Of a stretch of 49,142 bases of DNA, positions 1-9,321 are shown piece by piece. The position numbers and the translations under genes were made by a program. The notes under the pieces were generated by a model. The model saw only the letters and a program-made list of their open reading frames with translations, was not told the DNA's origin and searched no databases. Positions within the stretch are counted from its first letter, which is position 1. Each line of letters begins with the position of its first letter. The stretch spans positions 1 through 49,142 of the forward strand of contig URJY01000012.1 of NCBI GenBank assembly GCA_900548275.1. The letters run 5' to 3'. The stretch comes from an uncultured Opitutales bacterium (lineage in GTDB: Bacteria; Verrucomicrobiota; Verrucomicrobiia; Opitutales; Intestinicryptomonadaceae).

Positions 1-37
1 ATCACAAACAAAAACATACAAAAACAAGAGCAGCAAC

Positions 38-130
38 GGTGTTTCAAACGTTTCGAAATCTCTCGATATAAGTTCGAGACACCGAAGCAATGCGAACTTA
101 CAAACAAAAAGCGGCGACTATAGTCGCCGC
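38..130 (-). repeat. Dispersed palindromic repeat, copy 1
   Basis: A structured intergenic segment. It has a perfect 20-bp palindrome at 111-130 (GCGGCGACTATAGTCGCCGC), the 14-mer GCAATGCGAACTTA at 87-100, an 8-bp inverted pair TAAGTTCG/CGAACTTA (69-76 and 93-100), and a 9-bp pair around 37-45 and 76-84 with one G-U. Read on the minus strand, the order palindrome, short T-rich spacer, TAAGTTCGCATTGC matches the element at 22742-22784. It ends 21 bases before the adenosyltransferase start and could also fold as a leader hairpin there. The left boundary is unknown and may lie outside the window. Confidence 0.6.
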
Positions 131-151
131 GAAGCATCACAGATATAAAAA

Positions 152-679
152 ATGAGAATTTCTACTAAAGGCGGAGATTTCGGGAAGACAAAACTGGTAT
201 TTTTGCGGGAAGTGTCGAAAGCTTCGGCGCGGGTTTGCGCATACGGGGCAGTCGACGAATTTTCGGCAACACTGGGCTTCGCGCGGGCATTCGCAACGGG
301 CGAACTGAACGCGAAAATCCTGCACATACAGGAACGGCTTGTCTTCCTGATGACCGAACTTGCAACGGCAAAAGACGACTTCCCAAAACTCGCCGAAAGA
401 AAAATCAAAACACTCGACGAACCCGACCTCGCGGAAATCGAAACGCAAATAGAACAGTACGAAAAAATCGGCAACATATTCGACGGCTGGACACACTCGG
501 GCGAAAACACGCTGCAAGCCGCCCTCGATATGGCGCGGGCACGCTGCCGCACCGCCGAACGCGAAATCGTAAAACTCGCGGAATCGGAAGGGCTTGCGCG
601 CAATTTCCCGCTGCAATACATAAACAGACTCGCCGACCTCCTATACCTGATGTCGCAAGCCGCCGCAAAAACAAAATAA
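152..679 (+). CDS. pduO: Cob(I)alamin adenosyltransferase (PduO type)
   Basis: 175 aa, the usual length for the PduO/MMAB family, which transfers the 5'-deoxyadenosyl group of ATP to cob(I)alamin to make the cofactor adenosylcobalamin in the cytoplasm. Visible family marks are the N-terminal ATP-binding segment TKGGDFGKT (residues 5-13), the CRTAER helix (about 131-136) and the C-terminal YINRLADLLYLMSQ stretch (about 154-167). The start is the ATG at 152, preceded by an A-rich run (ATAAAAA) and no clear Shine-Dalgarno. It stands alone, facing the next gene tail to tail only 5 bases apart. No cobalamin biosynthesis genes or B12-dependent enzyme are in the window, so the enzyme it serves cannot be named. 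Family call is firm; the symbol is by family analogy. Confidence 0.9.
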   Translation: MRISTKGGDFGKTKLVFLREVSKASARVCAYGAVDEFSATLGFARAFATGELNAKILHIQERLVFLMTELATAKDDFPKLAERKIKTLDEPDLAEIETQIEQYEKIGNIFDGWTHSGENTLQAALDMARARCRTAEREIVKLAESEGLARNFPLQYINRLADLLYLMSQAAAKTK

Positions 680-684
680 CCGCA

Positions 685-1680
685 CTATTGGCCGCCGTTC
701 GACGACGACCTGCGGGACTTTCGCCGACCGTTTCGGGAGTCGGAATTTCCGCCGCCGCGCTTGGAATTGCCGCCGCTCCCCTGCTGCCCGTTGCGCCTGC
801 CGCCGTCCCTGCGACCCGAAACGTCCGAGCCGTTTTTCTCAGACTTGCCGACGTCCGCCGACTTCCGCCACGCAATTTTCATCGCAAGCTTCTTCATCGG
901 AAAAACCTTCTTCGCCCCCTTTGCAATCTTGCCCATCATTCCCGAGACAAACTTGCCAAGCTCGAACTTTTGCTCTTCCTTTTCCTCTGGCTCAATGGCA
1001 ATGCAGGTTGTCTCGAGGGCGTTTTTCAGCTCGAGGAAAAGCCTGCGGCTAATCCACGCGTCGGTCGCAGCATACTCAAGCTGCTTCGGCGTGAGCTTGG
1101 GACACGCCCAATTCGTAAGCTGCGCCGATTTCGAAATGCGCTCGCCCAAAATCAGGGCGGCAAGATTGCGCATACCCGTGTTGATTACACCGATGTTGCG
1201 CGTGGACTTGGAAATATCCACAAAACCCGACGGCGAAAACAGCCAACGCTCCTTGAGCGAAAGAATGTCGCCGTGGACGGCAAGCCCGACCTTCTTTATC
1301 GACGGATTTTCGAAGATTTCGTAAATGTCGGAAAGCCTGTGCCTAAGCGGCTCAAGCCTTATAATCCACACCTTTTTCTCGCCGCACAACTGCAAAAGCG
1401 ACACCAAATAGTGCTTGTTCTTCGAGAAATTCGGACGGGTCTCGGTGTCGAACCCGAGCACGCGCTCGCGCAAAATGTTCGGAAGCTCGGCGTCAAGCTG
1501 GTCGTCGTTCTCGACGAGCGTAATTTCGCCCTTGTACGATACAATCGGCAGAAGATTGAGCAGCTCGGGGTCTACCCTGCGCGGGTAGACACACTTGAAG
1601 CGCATACGCGGATCGTTCGGGTCGTCGGGTTCGCCGAGCAGTTCCACGTTGCGGTGTTCGAATGTGTAGTCCGAGTCCAT
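685..1680 (-). CDS. RNase D-like 3'-5' exonuclease
   Basis: 331 aa from the ATG at 1680; a longer reading to 1764 adds a non-conserved lead. It carries a DEDDy exonuclease fold: DxE in GFDTET (D78, E80), the second-motif aspartate in VGLAVHGD (D138) and YxxxD in YAATDA (Y203, D207), all four acidic residues plus the tyrosine. Such domains remove 3' nucleotides from RNA or DNA using two metal ions. There is no HRDC domain. Instead the last 45 or so residues are Gly/Ser/Arg/Asn-rich low complexity, likely a disordered basic RNA-binding tail. Many Bacteroidota and Verrucomicrobiota have similar single-domain proteins; the natural substrate is not established. It faces the adenosyltransferase gene tail to tail and diverges from the PFK gene. 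Confidence 0.85.
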   Translation of the reverse strand: MDSDYTFEHRNVELLGEPDDPNDPRMRFKCVYPRRVDPELLNLLPIVSYKGEITLVENDDQLDAELPNILRERVLGFDTETRPNFSKNKHYLVSLLQLCGEKKVWIIRLEPLRHRLSDIYEIFENPSIKKVGLAVHGDILSLKERWLFSPSGFVDISKSTRNIGVINTGMRNLAALILGERISKSAQLTNWACPKLTPKQLEYAATDAWISRRLFLELKNALETTCIAIEPEEKEEQKFELGKFVSGMMGKIAKGAKKVFPMKKLAMKIAWRKSADVGKSEKNGSDVSGRRDGGRRNGQQGSGGNSKRGGGNSDSRNGRRKSRRSSSNGGQ

Positions 1681-1860
1681 CTTAAAAAATCCAATTCCAA
1701 GCCAATAAAACGTAATTTTTTCAAAAATCCACCTTTTTGTTAAAGAAATCGCACACTTCCGCAAAAAAGCTCGAAGCCCGAGTAGAAAAGAATTGCCAAA
1801 AGCGAAAAATTCGGCAAACTATCGGGCAAAATAATTTCAAAATATACACGAAAGAATACT

Positions 1861-3105
1861 ATGGAAGAACTCAGAGGAAATGTTTTGGTAGCCCAATCGG
1901 GCGGACCTACGGCAGTCATAAACGCAAGCTTGGCGGGCGTAATTACGGAAGCCCTCAACCACGAATGTATTGAAGAAATCTACGGCGGTCTCAACGGTAT
2001 CGAAGGTATTTTGAACGAACAAATCATAGACTTGGCACAGGAATCGCAACAGACTGTGCGCGGTCTGCGCTATACCCCCGGTTCGGCACTGGGCACATGC
2101 CGCTACAAGCTCAAGTCGGAGCAGGACTTCGCAAAACTGCTCGAAGTCTTCAAGAAATACAACATCCGCTTCTTCTTCTACATCGGCGGCAACGACTCGC
2201 AGGACACGACGAACAGAATCTCGAAATACGCCGACGACAACGGCTACGACCTCCGCGCAATCGGTGTTCCGAAAACGGTCGACAACGACCTTCCGATGAC
2301 CGACCACTGCCCCGGATACGGCAGCGTCGTAAAATACCTCTGCGCAGTCATCCGCGAACTCGCCCAAGACCACGAATCGATGGGCAACCACGACCTCGTT
2401 TCGATTGTCGAAGTGATGGGTCGCGACGCAGGCTGGATTGCCGCGGGCACAAGCATCGCAAAACGCCGCGGCGAACTGCAGGATCCGCCGCATATCATTC
2501 TTCTGCCCGAAGTTGCATTCAACCCCGAATACTTCGTCGCCCAAGTTCAGGAATGCCTGAAGAACAACAAATACTGCCTTGTCGTGGCGAGCGAAGGCAT
2601 AGCCGATGCAAACGGCAACTACGTGGCGGAGGGCGATTCTGCGAAAGACTCTTTCGGACACGCAAAGCTCGGCGGCGTGGGCACATACCTCGAAGACTTG
2701 GTTTCGAAGCACCTGCCCAACGTCAAGGCGCGTTCGTCCAAAATCGGACACGTACAACGCGCGGCGGAAACGTGCGCATCGCTGACCGACTCGAACGAAG
2801 CGTTTATGTGCGGACAGGCGGCGGTAAAGGCGGCGGCAAACGGCGAATCGGGCGTAATGGTAACGCTCGTGCGCGGCGACACCGAAAAATACACCTGCGA
2901 AACGGTTCTCACAGAACTCGACAAGGTTGCCAACGGCGTAAAGCACTTCCCCGAAAACTGGATTGGCGAAGACAAAATCTCCATCAACTACCAGTTCAAC
3001 AAATACATCCTGCCCCTCATTCAGGGCGAAGTGCAGGTTCCCTACGAAAACGGTATGCCCGCATTCGTAAGACTTGCGAAAGTCAAGGCAGAACCCGAAG
3101 CGTAA
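1861..3105 (+). CDS. pfp: Diphosphate-dependent phosphofructokinase
   Basis: 414 aa PfkA-fold protein. It has the nucleotide/PPi loop AQSGGPTAVIN (11-21), IGGNDS (108-113), the catalytic PKTVDND (137-143) and EVMGRDAGW (184-192). Lysine after the proline in PKTVDND and aspartate in GGND at the place of the ATP-enzyme glycine are the classic marks of PPi use rather than ATP, so it should interconvert fructose-6-phosphate and fructose-1,6-bisphosphate reversibly in glycolysis/gluconeogenesis. The metal-site aspartate of GGDG enzymes is asparagine here, as I recall for one bacterial PPi-PFK clade. The start is the ATG at 1861, with no clear Shine-Dalgarno. Monocistronic: a strong terminator follows at 3131. 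Confidence 0.92.
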   Translation: MEELRGNVLVAQSGGPTAVINASLAGVITEALNHECIEEIYGGLNGIEGILNEQIIDLAQESQQTVRGLRYTPGSALGTCRYKLKSEQDFAKLLEVFKKYNIRFFFYIGGNDSQDTTNRISKYADDNGYDLRAIGVPKTVDNDLPMTDHCPGYGSVVKYLCAVIRELAQDHESMGNHDLVSIVEVMGRDAGWIAAGTSIAKRRGELQDPPHIILLPEVAFNPEYFVAQVQECLKNNKYCLVVASEGIADANGNYVAEGDSAKDSFGHAKLGGVGTYLEDLVSKHLPNVKARSSKIGHVQRAAETCASLTDSNEAFMCGQAAVKAAANGESGVMVTLVRGDTEKYTCETVLTELDKVANGVKHFPENWIGEDKISINYQFNKYILPLIQGEVQVPYENGMPAFVRLAKVKAEPEA

Positions 3106-3130
3106 GAGCGCAACGTTTTCTTAAGACAAC

Positions 3131-3161
3131 ATCCGCAACCGAAACGGGTTGCGGATTTTTT
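3131..3161 (+). terminator. Rho-independent terminator of pfp
   Basis: Perfect 10-bp stem ATCCGCAACC (3131-3140) and GGTTGCGGAT (3147-3156) with a 6-base loop, followed by a T run to 3161. It lies 25 bases after the PFK stop. Confidence 0.9.
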
Positions 3162-3328
3162 CTGCGCCCGAAAATCGATTTTTTCGGCACACAAAAAAAC
3201 ATACCCATTTTGCAAAAGATACCCAAAAATATAATTTGAAGATTCACGAACGCGGGAGTAAAATGGGTACGATGGGAATTAATGTACACCCCCACATCTA
3301 AAACAACCAAAACAAACTATATAGGAAA

Positions 3329-5347
3329 ATGAAAAAATATCTCATACTTGTGTCGATGGCGGCGGCTGGCGTTGCGTTTGCGGCAGGCGGCTCGCGCGAT
3401 AAGGACAATCCCACCCTCATCTCGAGCTGGACGGACAACCTTACGGGGCAAATTGTCTGGCGCGGCGAAGGCAAAGGCGTTGCCGACCTCACCACGATGA
3501 CCGACCTCTACGTCAAAGCCGACGGCGACTACACAATCGGGTTCTTCACTACCTCGGGCACAGGCGGCAACCACACAAATATGCACCTCGACCTCGCCGG
3601 CAACACGCTCACCTCGACAAGCGGCGAACCCCTCGCGTTCAACGACGACTTGGTAACAATCCCGACTCCCCGTTCATACGCGGCGGGCTACTATCTTGAA
3701 AACAACTCCGGACAGGTTGCAACGGTCAACTTTAACGCGACAAGCACAAAGTTCAACCTCGCAACCTACGACTTCGAATCGCAGTCGAGCATTCAGCAAA
3801 AGTACGGCAGAGTCGTCTCGATTGGCGAAAACGTCGTGATGAACACGAAGAACCTGAACGTCAGCGGCAAGTTTATGAAATACGACGGCTACACCGCAGA
3901 CCCAATTGCCGACTCGGCGTTCATCGTAAACGGCACGCTCAACACTGCGGCGTTGAATGTAAGCGGCACTAATGCAAACGTGGCGGGCACGCTCAATGCG
4001 ACAAGCGATGTTACCATAGCCAACACCGCTTTCGTAAACTCGGGCACAATCGACGCAAAACTGGCTACGGGGCTCGGGAACATCTACGTTAGGGAAGGTT
4101 CGAACTTCTCCAACACGGGAACAATCAAAGCCTCGAACGTGCTCGAAATCGACGGCGCAACGTTCACGTCCAACGGCGTTCTGAACACCGGCTGCCTCGG
4201 CATAAAGAACGGCGCGGACGTAACCATCGACGGCACGTTCAAGAACTACGCGGGCAACGCGGGCTCGATAGTGCGCGCGCGCGGCACGGGCAACTCGCTC
4301 ACGGGGCTGAACGATACGGGCGAGCTCGACTTCAACCACATCGCAGTCAAAAACGACGCGGGAGCGGCGGACCTTACAATCAAGGGTAAGGTGCTCTCGA
4401 GACAGATCACGGTCGAAGTAAACACGGCTATGACGGTCGATACCGGCGCGGTTATGGTTATCGGCGACGGTACAAAGAACTCGCAGAGCCTAATAGCCAA
4501 CGGCGGCTCGGTTCTCGTAAAGGGCACGCTCGTCCACCAAGTCCTCGGCTCGTCGGACGTAATTATGGCGGGCGTTTCCCTCGGTAATATCACCGTAGAC
4601 GGCGGTACGCTTGCGGAAATCGCAATGAACGGCAACGTAGGTTCGGCAGGTTTCGACATCAAAAACGGTCAAACAATAAAACTCGTCAACGGCGGCAAAA
4701 TCGCATCCTATGCGGGGAACGATCAAAAACAGGCAATCCTCGCGCTCGCGGGCGGCACGCTCGAACTCGACGCAACTTCGCGCATTCTCACAAAGCAAAT
4801 CGCCTTTGCAATCGATACGAACGCCCAAGCGAACAACGGCGGCACACTCAAGCTCGGTTCGGCGGCAAACCTCGCGGTGGGCACGCAGATTATCATCAAG
4901 GATAACAAAAGCGGGACTTCCAGACTCGAACTTGCGAAGGATTCGTACGAAATCGCAAAAATCAGACTTCTGCGCAACTCGAATCTGACAATCGACCTTA
5001 GCAACGATGCGCAAATTACAATCGGCAGCGTCGAAAGCTTCGGAGAACAGGCGGTAAACTTCGAGCTTGTCCTCGAAGACTTCCAAGCGGGCTTGGTAAA
5101 GGTCAACGGCTGGACGACCGAACTTATCAGCTCGGGCACGTTCTCGCTCTCGAACAGCACGTCGGAAAAGCCCAAGACGATAACGCTCAAGGCTCTCGAC
5201 GCGTTGGGCAACGCCATAGAAGGTCTCTGGAGCGTGGACGAAAACGGCTACCTCTACAACTCGGGTCTCGTTCCCGAACCCGCAGAATGGGCGGCAATCT
5301 TCGGGGCACTCGCGCTCGGATTGGCTCTCTACCGCCGCCGCAAGTAG
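3329..5347 (+). CDS. PEP-CTERM surface protein with beta-helix repeats
   Basis: 672 aa. A Sec signal peptide covers about residues 1-19 (MKKYLILVSMAAAGVAFAA). The body is a long run of Gly/Asn/Thr-rich beta-strand repeats of the kind found in beta-helical autotransporter-like passengers, with recurring patterns such as VNGTLNTAALNVSG and STGTIKASNVL-like turns. The tail is a classic PEP-CTERM: VPEP at about 648-651, a hydrophobic helix (AAIFGALALGLALY) and the basic end RRRK. Such proteins are exported, handed to an exosortase and placed on the cell surface or into extracellular matrix; no exosortase gene is in this window. The start ATG at 3329 follows TATAGGAAA. Single gene with its own terminator. 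Binding partner or function unknown. Confidence 0.85.
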   Translation: MKKYLILVSMAAAGVAFAAGGSRDKDNPTLISSWTDNLTGQIVWRGEGKGVADLTTMTDLYVKADGDYTIGFFTTSGTGGNHTNMHLDLAGNTLTSTSGEPLAFNDDLVTIPTPRSYAAGYYLENNSGQVATVNFNATSTKFNLATYDFESQSSIQQKYGRVVSIGENVVMNTKNLNVSGKFMKYDGYTADPIADSAFIVNGTLNTAALNVSGTNANVAGTLNATSDVTIANTAFVNSGTIDAKLATGLGNIYVREGSNFSNTGTIKASNVLEIDGATFTSNGVLNTGCLGIKNGADVTIDGTFKNYAGNAGSIVRARGTGNSLTGLNDTGELDFNHIAVKNDAGAADLTIKGKVLSRQITVEVNTAMTVDTGAVMVIGDGTKNSQSLIANGGSVLVKGTLVHQVLGSSDVIMAGVSLGNITVDGGTLAEIAMNGNVGSAGFDIKNGQTIKLVNGGKIASYAGNDQKQAILALAGGTLELDATSRILTKQIAFAIDTNAQANNGGTLKLGSAANLAVGTQIIIKDNKSGTSRLELAKDSYEIAKIRLLRNSNLTIDLSNDAQITIGSVESFGEQAVNFELVLEDFQAGLVKVNGWTTELISSGTFSLSNSTSEKPKTITLKALDALGNAIEGLWSVDENGYLYNSGLVPEPAEWAAIFGALALGLALYRRRK

Positions 5348-5366
5348 CGCAAAAAACTTCAACCAC

Positions 5367-5403
5367 AAAACGGTATCGAACACACATCGATACCGTTTTT
5401 TTT
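5367..5403 (+). terminator. Rho-independent terminator of the PEP-CTERM gene
   Basis: Stem AAAACGGTATCGA (5367-5379) with TCGATACCGTTTT (5387-5399), a 7-base loop, then a T run to 5403. It lies 20 bases after the stop. Confidence 0.9.
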
Positions 5404-5431
5404 GCGCCCCGCCCCGCCCCTTTTTCATTCG

Positions 5432-5460
5432 TTGACAAAAACAAAAGCTTCTGATTAACT
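5432..5460 (+). promoter_or_regulatory. Sigma-70 promoter of the HIT-phoH-pgpH-lpxD operon
   Basis: Perfect -35 TTGACA at 5432-5437, a 17-base spacer and a weak -10 TTAACT at 5455-5460. The expected transcript start is about 5467, only some 7 bases before the ATG at 5474, so the mRNA would be nearly leaderless. There is no Shine-Dalgarno before that ATG. Confidence 0.6.
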
Positions 5461-5473
5461 ATGCCCTTTAAAT

Positions 5474-5971
5474 ATGGATAGACTGCACGCATATTGGCGG
5501 ATGCCCTACATCAAAGCCCCGAAGCCGCGCGACGACTCGGGAAAATCGGGCGGCAATCCGTTCGCGGAAATGGCGAAGTCGGACGACTTCAGAAAGTACC
5601 ACATCCTCTGGCGGGGGAAATACTCGTTCATAGTGATGAACAAGTTCCCCTACAACTGCGGACACCTGCTCGTCCTGCCCCTGCGCGAAGTGGGCGACAT
5701 TGAACTGTTGGAGGGCGAAGAGAAAACCGAATTTTTCGACGCGGTAATCAGGGCGAAGAAAATCCTGCGACTTGCGCTCAAGCCCGACGCGTTCAACGTT
5801 GGCTTCAACCTCGGCGCAAAGGCGGGCGCGGGAATACCGCAACACCTGCACTGCCACATTGTGCCGCGCTGGGACGGCGACACAAACTTTATGCCCGTCA
5901 TCGCCGACACCCGAGTCCTGCCCGAAGCAATGGACACACTCTGGGAAAGACTGCGCGAATTTGTCGATTAA
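5474..5971 (+). CDS. HIT-family nucleotide hydrolase
   Basis: 165 aa. The histidine triad is QHLHCHIVPRW (His 124, 126, 128), typical of the FHIT/Ap4A-hydrolase-like branch, which cleaves dinucleoside polyphosphates or other nucleotide conjugates through a histidyl-nucleotide intermediate. NKFPYNCGHLLVLPLR (about 56-71) is the usual substrate-pocket strand. The 45-residue N-terminal extension before the HIT core is common in this subgroup. It is the first gene of a four-gene operon and ends one base before the phoH ATG. The real substrate cannot be read from the sequence. Confidence 0.88.
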   Translation: MDRLHAYWRMPYIKAPKPRDDSGKSGGNPFAEMAKSDDFRKYHILWRGKYSFIVMNKFPYNCGHLLVLPLREVGDIELLEGEEKTEFFDAVIRAKKILRLALKPDAFNVGFNLGAKAGAGIPQHLHCHIVPRWDGDTNFMPVIADTRVLPEAMDTLWERLREFVD

Positions 5972-5972
5972 G

Positions 5973-6932
5973 ATGGAAAAGACCGTAACATTCGACAACG
6001 CAGCCCAGCTTGCGGAAACGTACTGCAACCGCCGCGAAAATCTCGAGGAGGCGGAGGAAACGCTCGGCGTAAAGATAGTCGCGCGCGACGGTTGGATGTC
6101 GATTTCGGGACGCGCAAAAAACGCCGAAGCCGCCGAAAAATTTTTCGCAATCCTGCGCTCCGCCCGAAAGCAGGGAATCAGAATAGGCAACGCCGACTTC
6201 GGCAATATGCTCGCGCGAGCCGCAAAAGGTAAACTCGACGAAATCGCCGAAGTTTTCGCAAACCCGATTGTCGTAAACCTGAAGCGCAAAAGCATAGTCC
6301 CAAAAAACATCAGCCAGAAGAAATACCTCAATTTCATCAAGAACAACGACATCGTTGTAGGGGTCGGTCCCGCGGGCACGGGCAAGACATATCTGGCGAT
6401 TGCCGCCGCGCTGAAACTTTTGCAGGACAAGGTTGTCGAAAAGGTAATCCTGACGCGCCCCGCAGTTGAGGCGGGCGAAGCCCTCGGCTTCCTACCGGGG
6501 GACTTGCAGGAAAAACTCCTGCCCTACCTGCGCCCGCTCTACGACGCAATGAACGATATGCTCGGCGCGGAGGAAATCATAAAACTGACCGAACGCCAGA
6601 TTATCGAAATCGCCCCGCTCGCCTATATGCGCGGAAGAACGCTCTCGAACGCATTCATAATCCTCGACGAAGCCCAAAATACGACAATGGAGCAAATGAT
6701 GATGTTCCTGACGCGCCTCGGCGAAAACTCGCGGATGATAATCACGGGCGACATCACGCAGATTGACCTGCCCCGCCACAAAAAATCGGGTCTGAAAGGC
6801 GCGCTCGAAATTCTCGACGGAATAGACGGCATAAAACTTTTCCAATTCGGCGCGGACGACGTTGTCCGCCACCCGCTCGTAACAAAAATTGTTGCGGCAT
6901 ACGAAAAATATACAAAAAACGATGTTCAGTAG
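5973..6932 (+). CDS. phoH: PhoH-family ATPase
   Basis: 319 aa from the ATG at 5973; a longer in-frame reading from 5772 overlaps the HIT gene and is not conserved. After an N-terminal KH-like/PhoH-N region (about 1-100) comes the P-loop GPAGTGKT (122-129), Walker B LDEAQ (221-225) and the TGD motif (248-250) of superfamily-1-like PhoH ATPases. The family is tied to RNA metabolism and ribosome maturation, usually next to ybeY and a 7TM-HD gene. Here pgpH follows with an 11-base overlap, but ybeY is absent from the window. Cytoplasmic. Confidence 0.92.
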   Translation: MEKTVTFDNAAQLAETYCNRRENLEEAEETLGVKIVARDGWMSISGRAKNAEAAEKFFAILRSARKQGIRIGNADFGNMLARAAKGKLDEIAEVFANPIVVNLKRKSIVPKNISQKKYLNFIKNNDIVVGVGPAGTGKTYLAIAAALKLLQDKVVEKVILTRPAVEAGEALGFLPGDLQEKLLPYLRPLYDAMNDMLGAEEIIKLTERQIIEIAPLAYMRGRTLSNAFIILDEAQNTTMEQMMMFLTRLGENSRMIITGDITQIDLPRHKKSGLKGALEILDGIDGIKLFQFGADDVVRHPLVTKIVAAYEKYTKNDVQ

Positions 6933-9321
6933 ACTAAAAAACCACAGAGCCGAACGCGCGCGCCGCAAAGTGCTCTCGCAGAATTTGAGGAAGTCGAACT
7001 TCAACAAGCGCAACTTCGCCGCAACGGTGGCGGTAGTCTTCGCGCTGTCGGCGGTGCTTTATGCAATCTGCTTTGCAAACAAAGCCCCGATAATTCCGCA
7101 AATGACGAAGATGAAGTCGGCTCAGATAAACCTCGTATCGCTCCTCGACTTCTCGTACAAAAGCGAACTGCAAACGCAGGCGAACCGCGAACGCAACGCC
7201 GAAAGAATCCCGCCGCTCTACAAGACCAACATCGAAATCGTAAAGGTTCAGCAGAACGCCGTAAACAGACTGCGCGAACTCATCGACGACCGCCAGCCCC
7301 AGTTCGACGCCCTCTCCGACGACGAAAGAAAATCGGGCAAATTCTTCGAAGACCTCTCGGGCGAAATCCGCAAGAACACCGACTTTGCGATAAGCCCCGA
7401 AGACCTGAAAACAATCTACGAAAACACGTCGCTTTCCGACAGGGCGCGCACGTTCGGGCAGGTCTTCTTCCACGCGAAAAACATCCTGCGCGACGGCATC
7501 TACGCTGACGGCGACGCGGTATTTTCGAACATAGACCAGACAAAACCGAGCACGCTCGCGCGCGAATTCGGGTCGGACTCGACCGCGGGAATCGGGCTTG
7601 CCGACAAGAAAATCGCCGCCTCCGAAATGCAGAGCGCAAAGCTCTACGGCAGTATGAACACGTTCAACATAAGAGCCGTGAGCGAATCGAACGCGCGCAG
7701 GGAACTTCTCGAAAAAACGCGCACGCTCGGGCTTAACGACGCGCTCGCCTACGCCCTCTACCGCACGCTCAACCAGACGCTCCGCCCTAACGTGGAGTTC
7801 GACGAACAGCAGACCAAGAAGCTCCGCGACGAAGCCCGCGCAAGAGTCAAAGACGTAATCGTAAAAGTGCGCGAGGGCGACACGCTCGCCGACTCCAACA
7901 CGGCGCAGTCGCCGCTTGTCGCCGAAAAGATAAAGGCGTACACGCAGGAACTCAAGAAGCGCGGCGCGCCAATGCCGTTCTCGAAAGGCTCGGTGGAATT
8001 TATGTTCTGCCTGCTGCTTGTAATGACGGGCACGTTCTTCATACTAATCAGCAAAACGCGCAGAAACAAATATCCGCGCACGATAGCAATCTTCTGCACG
8101 CTGCTGATTCTGAACTTGGGAATCGAACGCGCGATTGTCGAAATGGGCAACTCGGCGTATTTCGACTCGAACACCACAATGCTGCAGCTGTTCTCGTACG
8201 TCGCCCCGCTTATGCTCGGACCGATTATCCAAGTGCTGCTCTTCGGCTCGTACACGGGTTTCATTATGGCGTTGATGGTGGCGGCATTCACCACGATGAT
8301 GATTGACGAAAGCATAATGTATTTCGTGATATTCCTCGCATCGGCACTTGTGGCAATCTACTTTTGCGCGAGCGCCTCGACCCGCCCGCAGGTCGTCTTG
8401 GGCGGCGTAATCTACGGACTTTTCATCTCGGCGGTTTCGCTGATTCTGGGCATCTGCATAGACCTGCCGATGGAGATTGTCTGGCGGCGGTCGCTGCTGG
8501 CGGTGCTCTCGGGCGCGGGAACGGGTCTGCTCGCCCTCGCAATCCTGCCGATTATCGAAAGGCTATTCAAACGCTACTCGAACGTCACCCTGCTCGACTA
8601 CACCGACTTCAACAACCCGCTTCTGCGCAAAATGCAAATAGAAGCCCCCGGAACATACCACCACTGTATTATGGTATCGTACCTTGCGGAGGCGGCGGCA
8701 CTGGCGGTGAACGCAAATCCGATGGTCTGCCGAGTCGGCGCGCTCTACCACGACATCGGGAAAATCCAGAAGCCCGAATTTTTCACGGAAAATCAGGGCG
8801 GCGGCAAAAACGCACACGACGAAACAAACCCGTCGATGAGCGCGCTTATCATCAAAAACCACATCCGCGAGGGCGTGGAAATAGCAAAAATTGCAAAACT
8901 GCCGCAACAGGTCATCGACGCAATCGAACAACACCACGGCAAGTCGATAATCTCCTACTTCTACAACAAGGCGAAACAGACCGCCAAGACAGCCGACTAC
9001 AACGTGGCAATCCAGACCCTGCGCGACTCGGGTATCGAAGAGAGCACCTACCGCCACGAGGGCGTCCTGCCGAACACCGTCGAAAACGCAATCATAATGA
9101 TTGCAGACTGCTGCGAAGCCGCCTCGCGCTCGCAGAAAAACATCACCCAACACGGCATCGACGACCTCGTAAGTAAAATCATCCGCGAAAAAATGAACGA
9201 CGGACAGCTCGACGACTGCCCCATAACCGTAAAGCAACTTTCCAAAATCAAGGACAGCATCGTATCGACAATGCTCAATATGCTCCATACGAGAATCGCC
9301 TACAACACCGAAAAAAAATGA
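6922..9321 (+). CDS. pgpH: 7TM-HD cyclic di-AMP phosphodiesterase, PgpH-like
   Basis: 799 aa from the ATG at 6922, overlapping the phoH end by 11 bases. Architecture fits PgpH/YqfF: a basic cytoplasmic N-terminus, one membrane helix (about 32-52), a large extracytoplasmic 7TMR-HDED domain (about 55-350), a block of membrane helices (about 355-560), and a cytoplasmic HD domain with YHHCIMVSYLAEAAA (about 578) and ALYHDIGK (about 607-614), plus downstream EQHHG. The HD metal site is intact, so hydrolysis of c-di-AMP is expected; ligand sensing by the outer domain is inferred. No c-di-AMP synthase (DisA/CdaA) is in the window. The gene overlaps lpxD by ATGA. Confidence 0.9.
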   Translation: MFSRLKNHRAERARRKVLSQNLRKSNFNKRNFAATVAVVFALSAVLYAICFANKAPIIPQMTKMKSAQINLVSLLDFSYKSELQTQANRERNAERIPPLYKTNIEIVKVQQNAVNRLRELIDDRQPQFDALSDDERKSGKFFEDLSGEIRKNTDFAISPEDLKTIYENTSLSDRARTFGQVFFHAKNILRDGIYADGDAVFSNIDQTKPSTLAREFGSDSTAGIGLADKKIAASEMQSAKLYGSMNTFNIRAVSESNARRELLEKTRTLGLNDALAYALYRTLNQTLRPNVEFDEQQTKKLRDEARARVKDVIVKVREGDTLADSNTAQSPLVAEKIKAYTQELKKRGAPMPFSKGSVEFMFCLLLVMTGTFFILISKTRRNKYPRTIAIFCTLLILNLGIERAIVEMGNSAYFDSNTTMLQLFSYVAPLMLGPIIQVLLFGSYTGFIMALMVAAFTTMMIDESIMYFVIFLASALVAIYFCASASTRPQVVLGGVIYGLFISAVSLILGICIDLPMEIVWRRSLLAVLSGAGTGLLALAILPIIERLFKRYSNVTLLDYTDFNNPLLRKMQIEAPGTYHHCIMVSYLAEAAALAVNANPMVCRVGALYHDIGKIQKPEFFTENQGGGKNAHDETNPSMSALIIKNHIREGVEIAKIAKLPQQVIDAIEQHHGKSIISYFYNKAKQTAKTADYNVAIQTLRDSGIEESTYRHEGVLPNTVENAIIMIADCCEAASRSQKNITQHGIDDLVSKIIREKMNDGQLDDCPITVKQLSKIKDSIVSTMLNMLHTRIAYNTEKK

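Noticed and set aside
1..151. Cobalamin riboswitch upstream of the adenosyltransferase
   Set aside because: I see no B12-box-like sequence, and the segment matches the dispersed palindromic repeat instead.
235..1743. Long plus-strand open frame across the adenosyltransferase and RNase D-like genes
   Set aside because: It is the shadow of two real genes on different frames and strands; arginine-rich, low-complexity reading with no family match.
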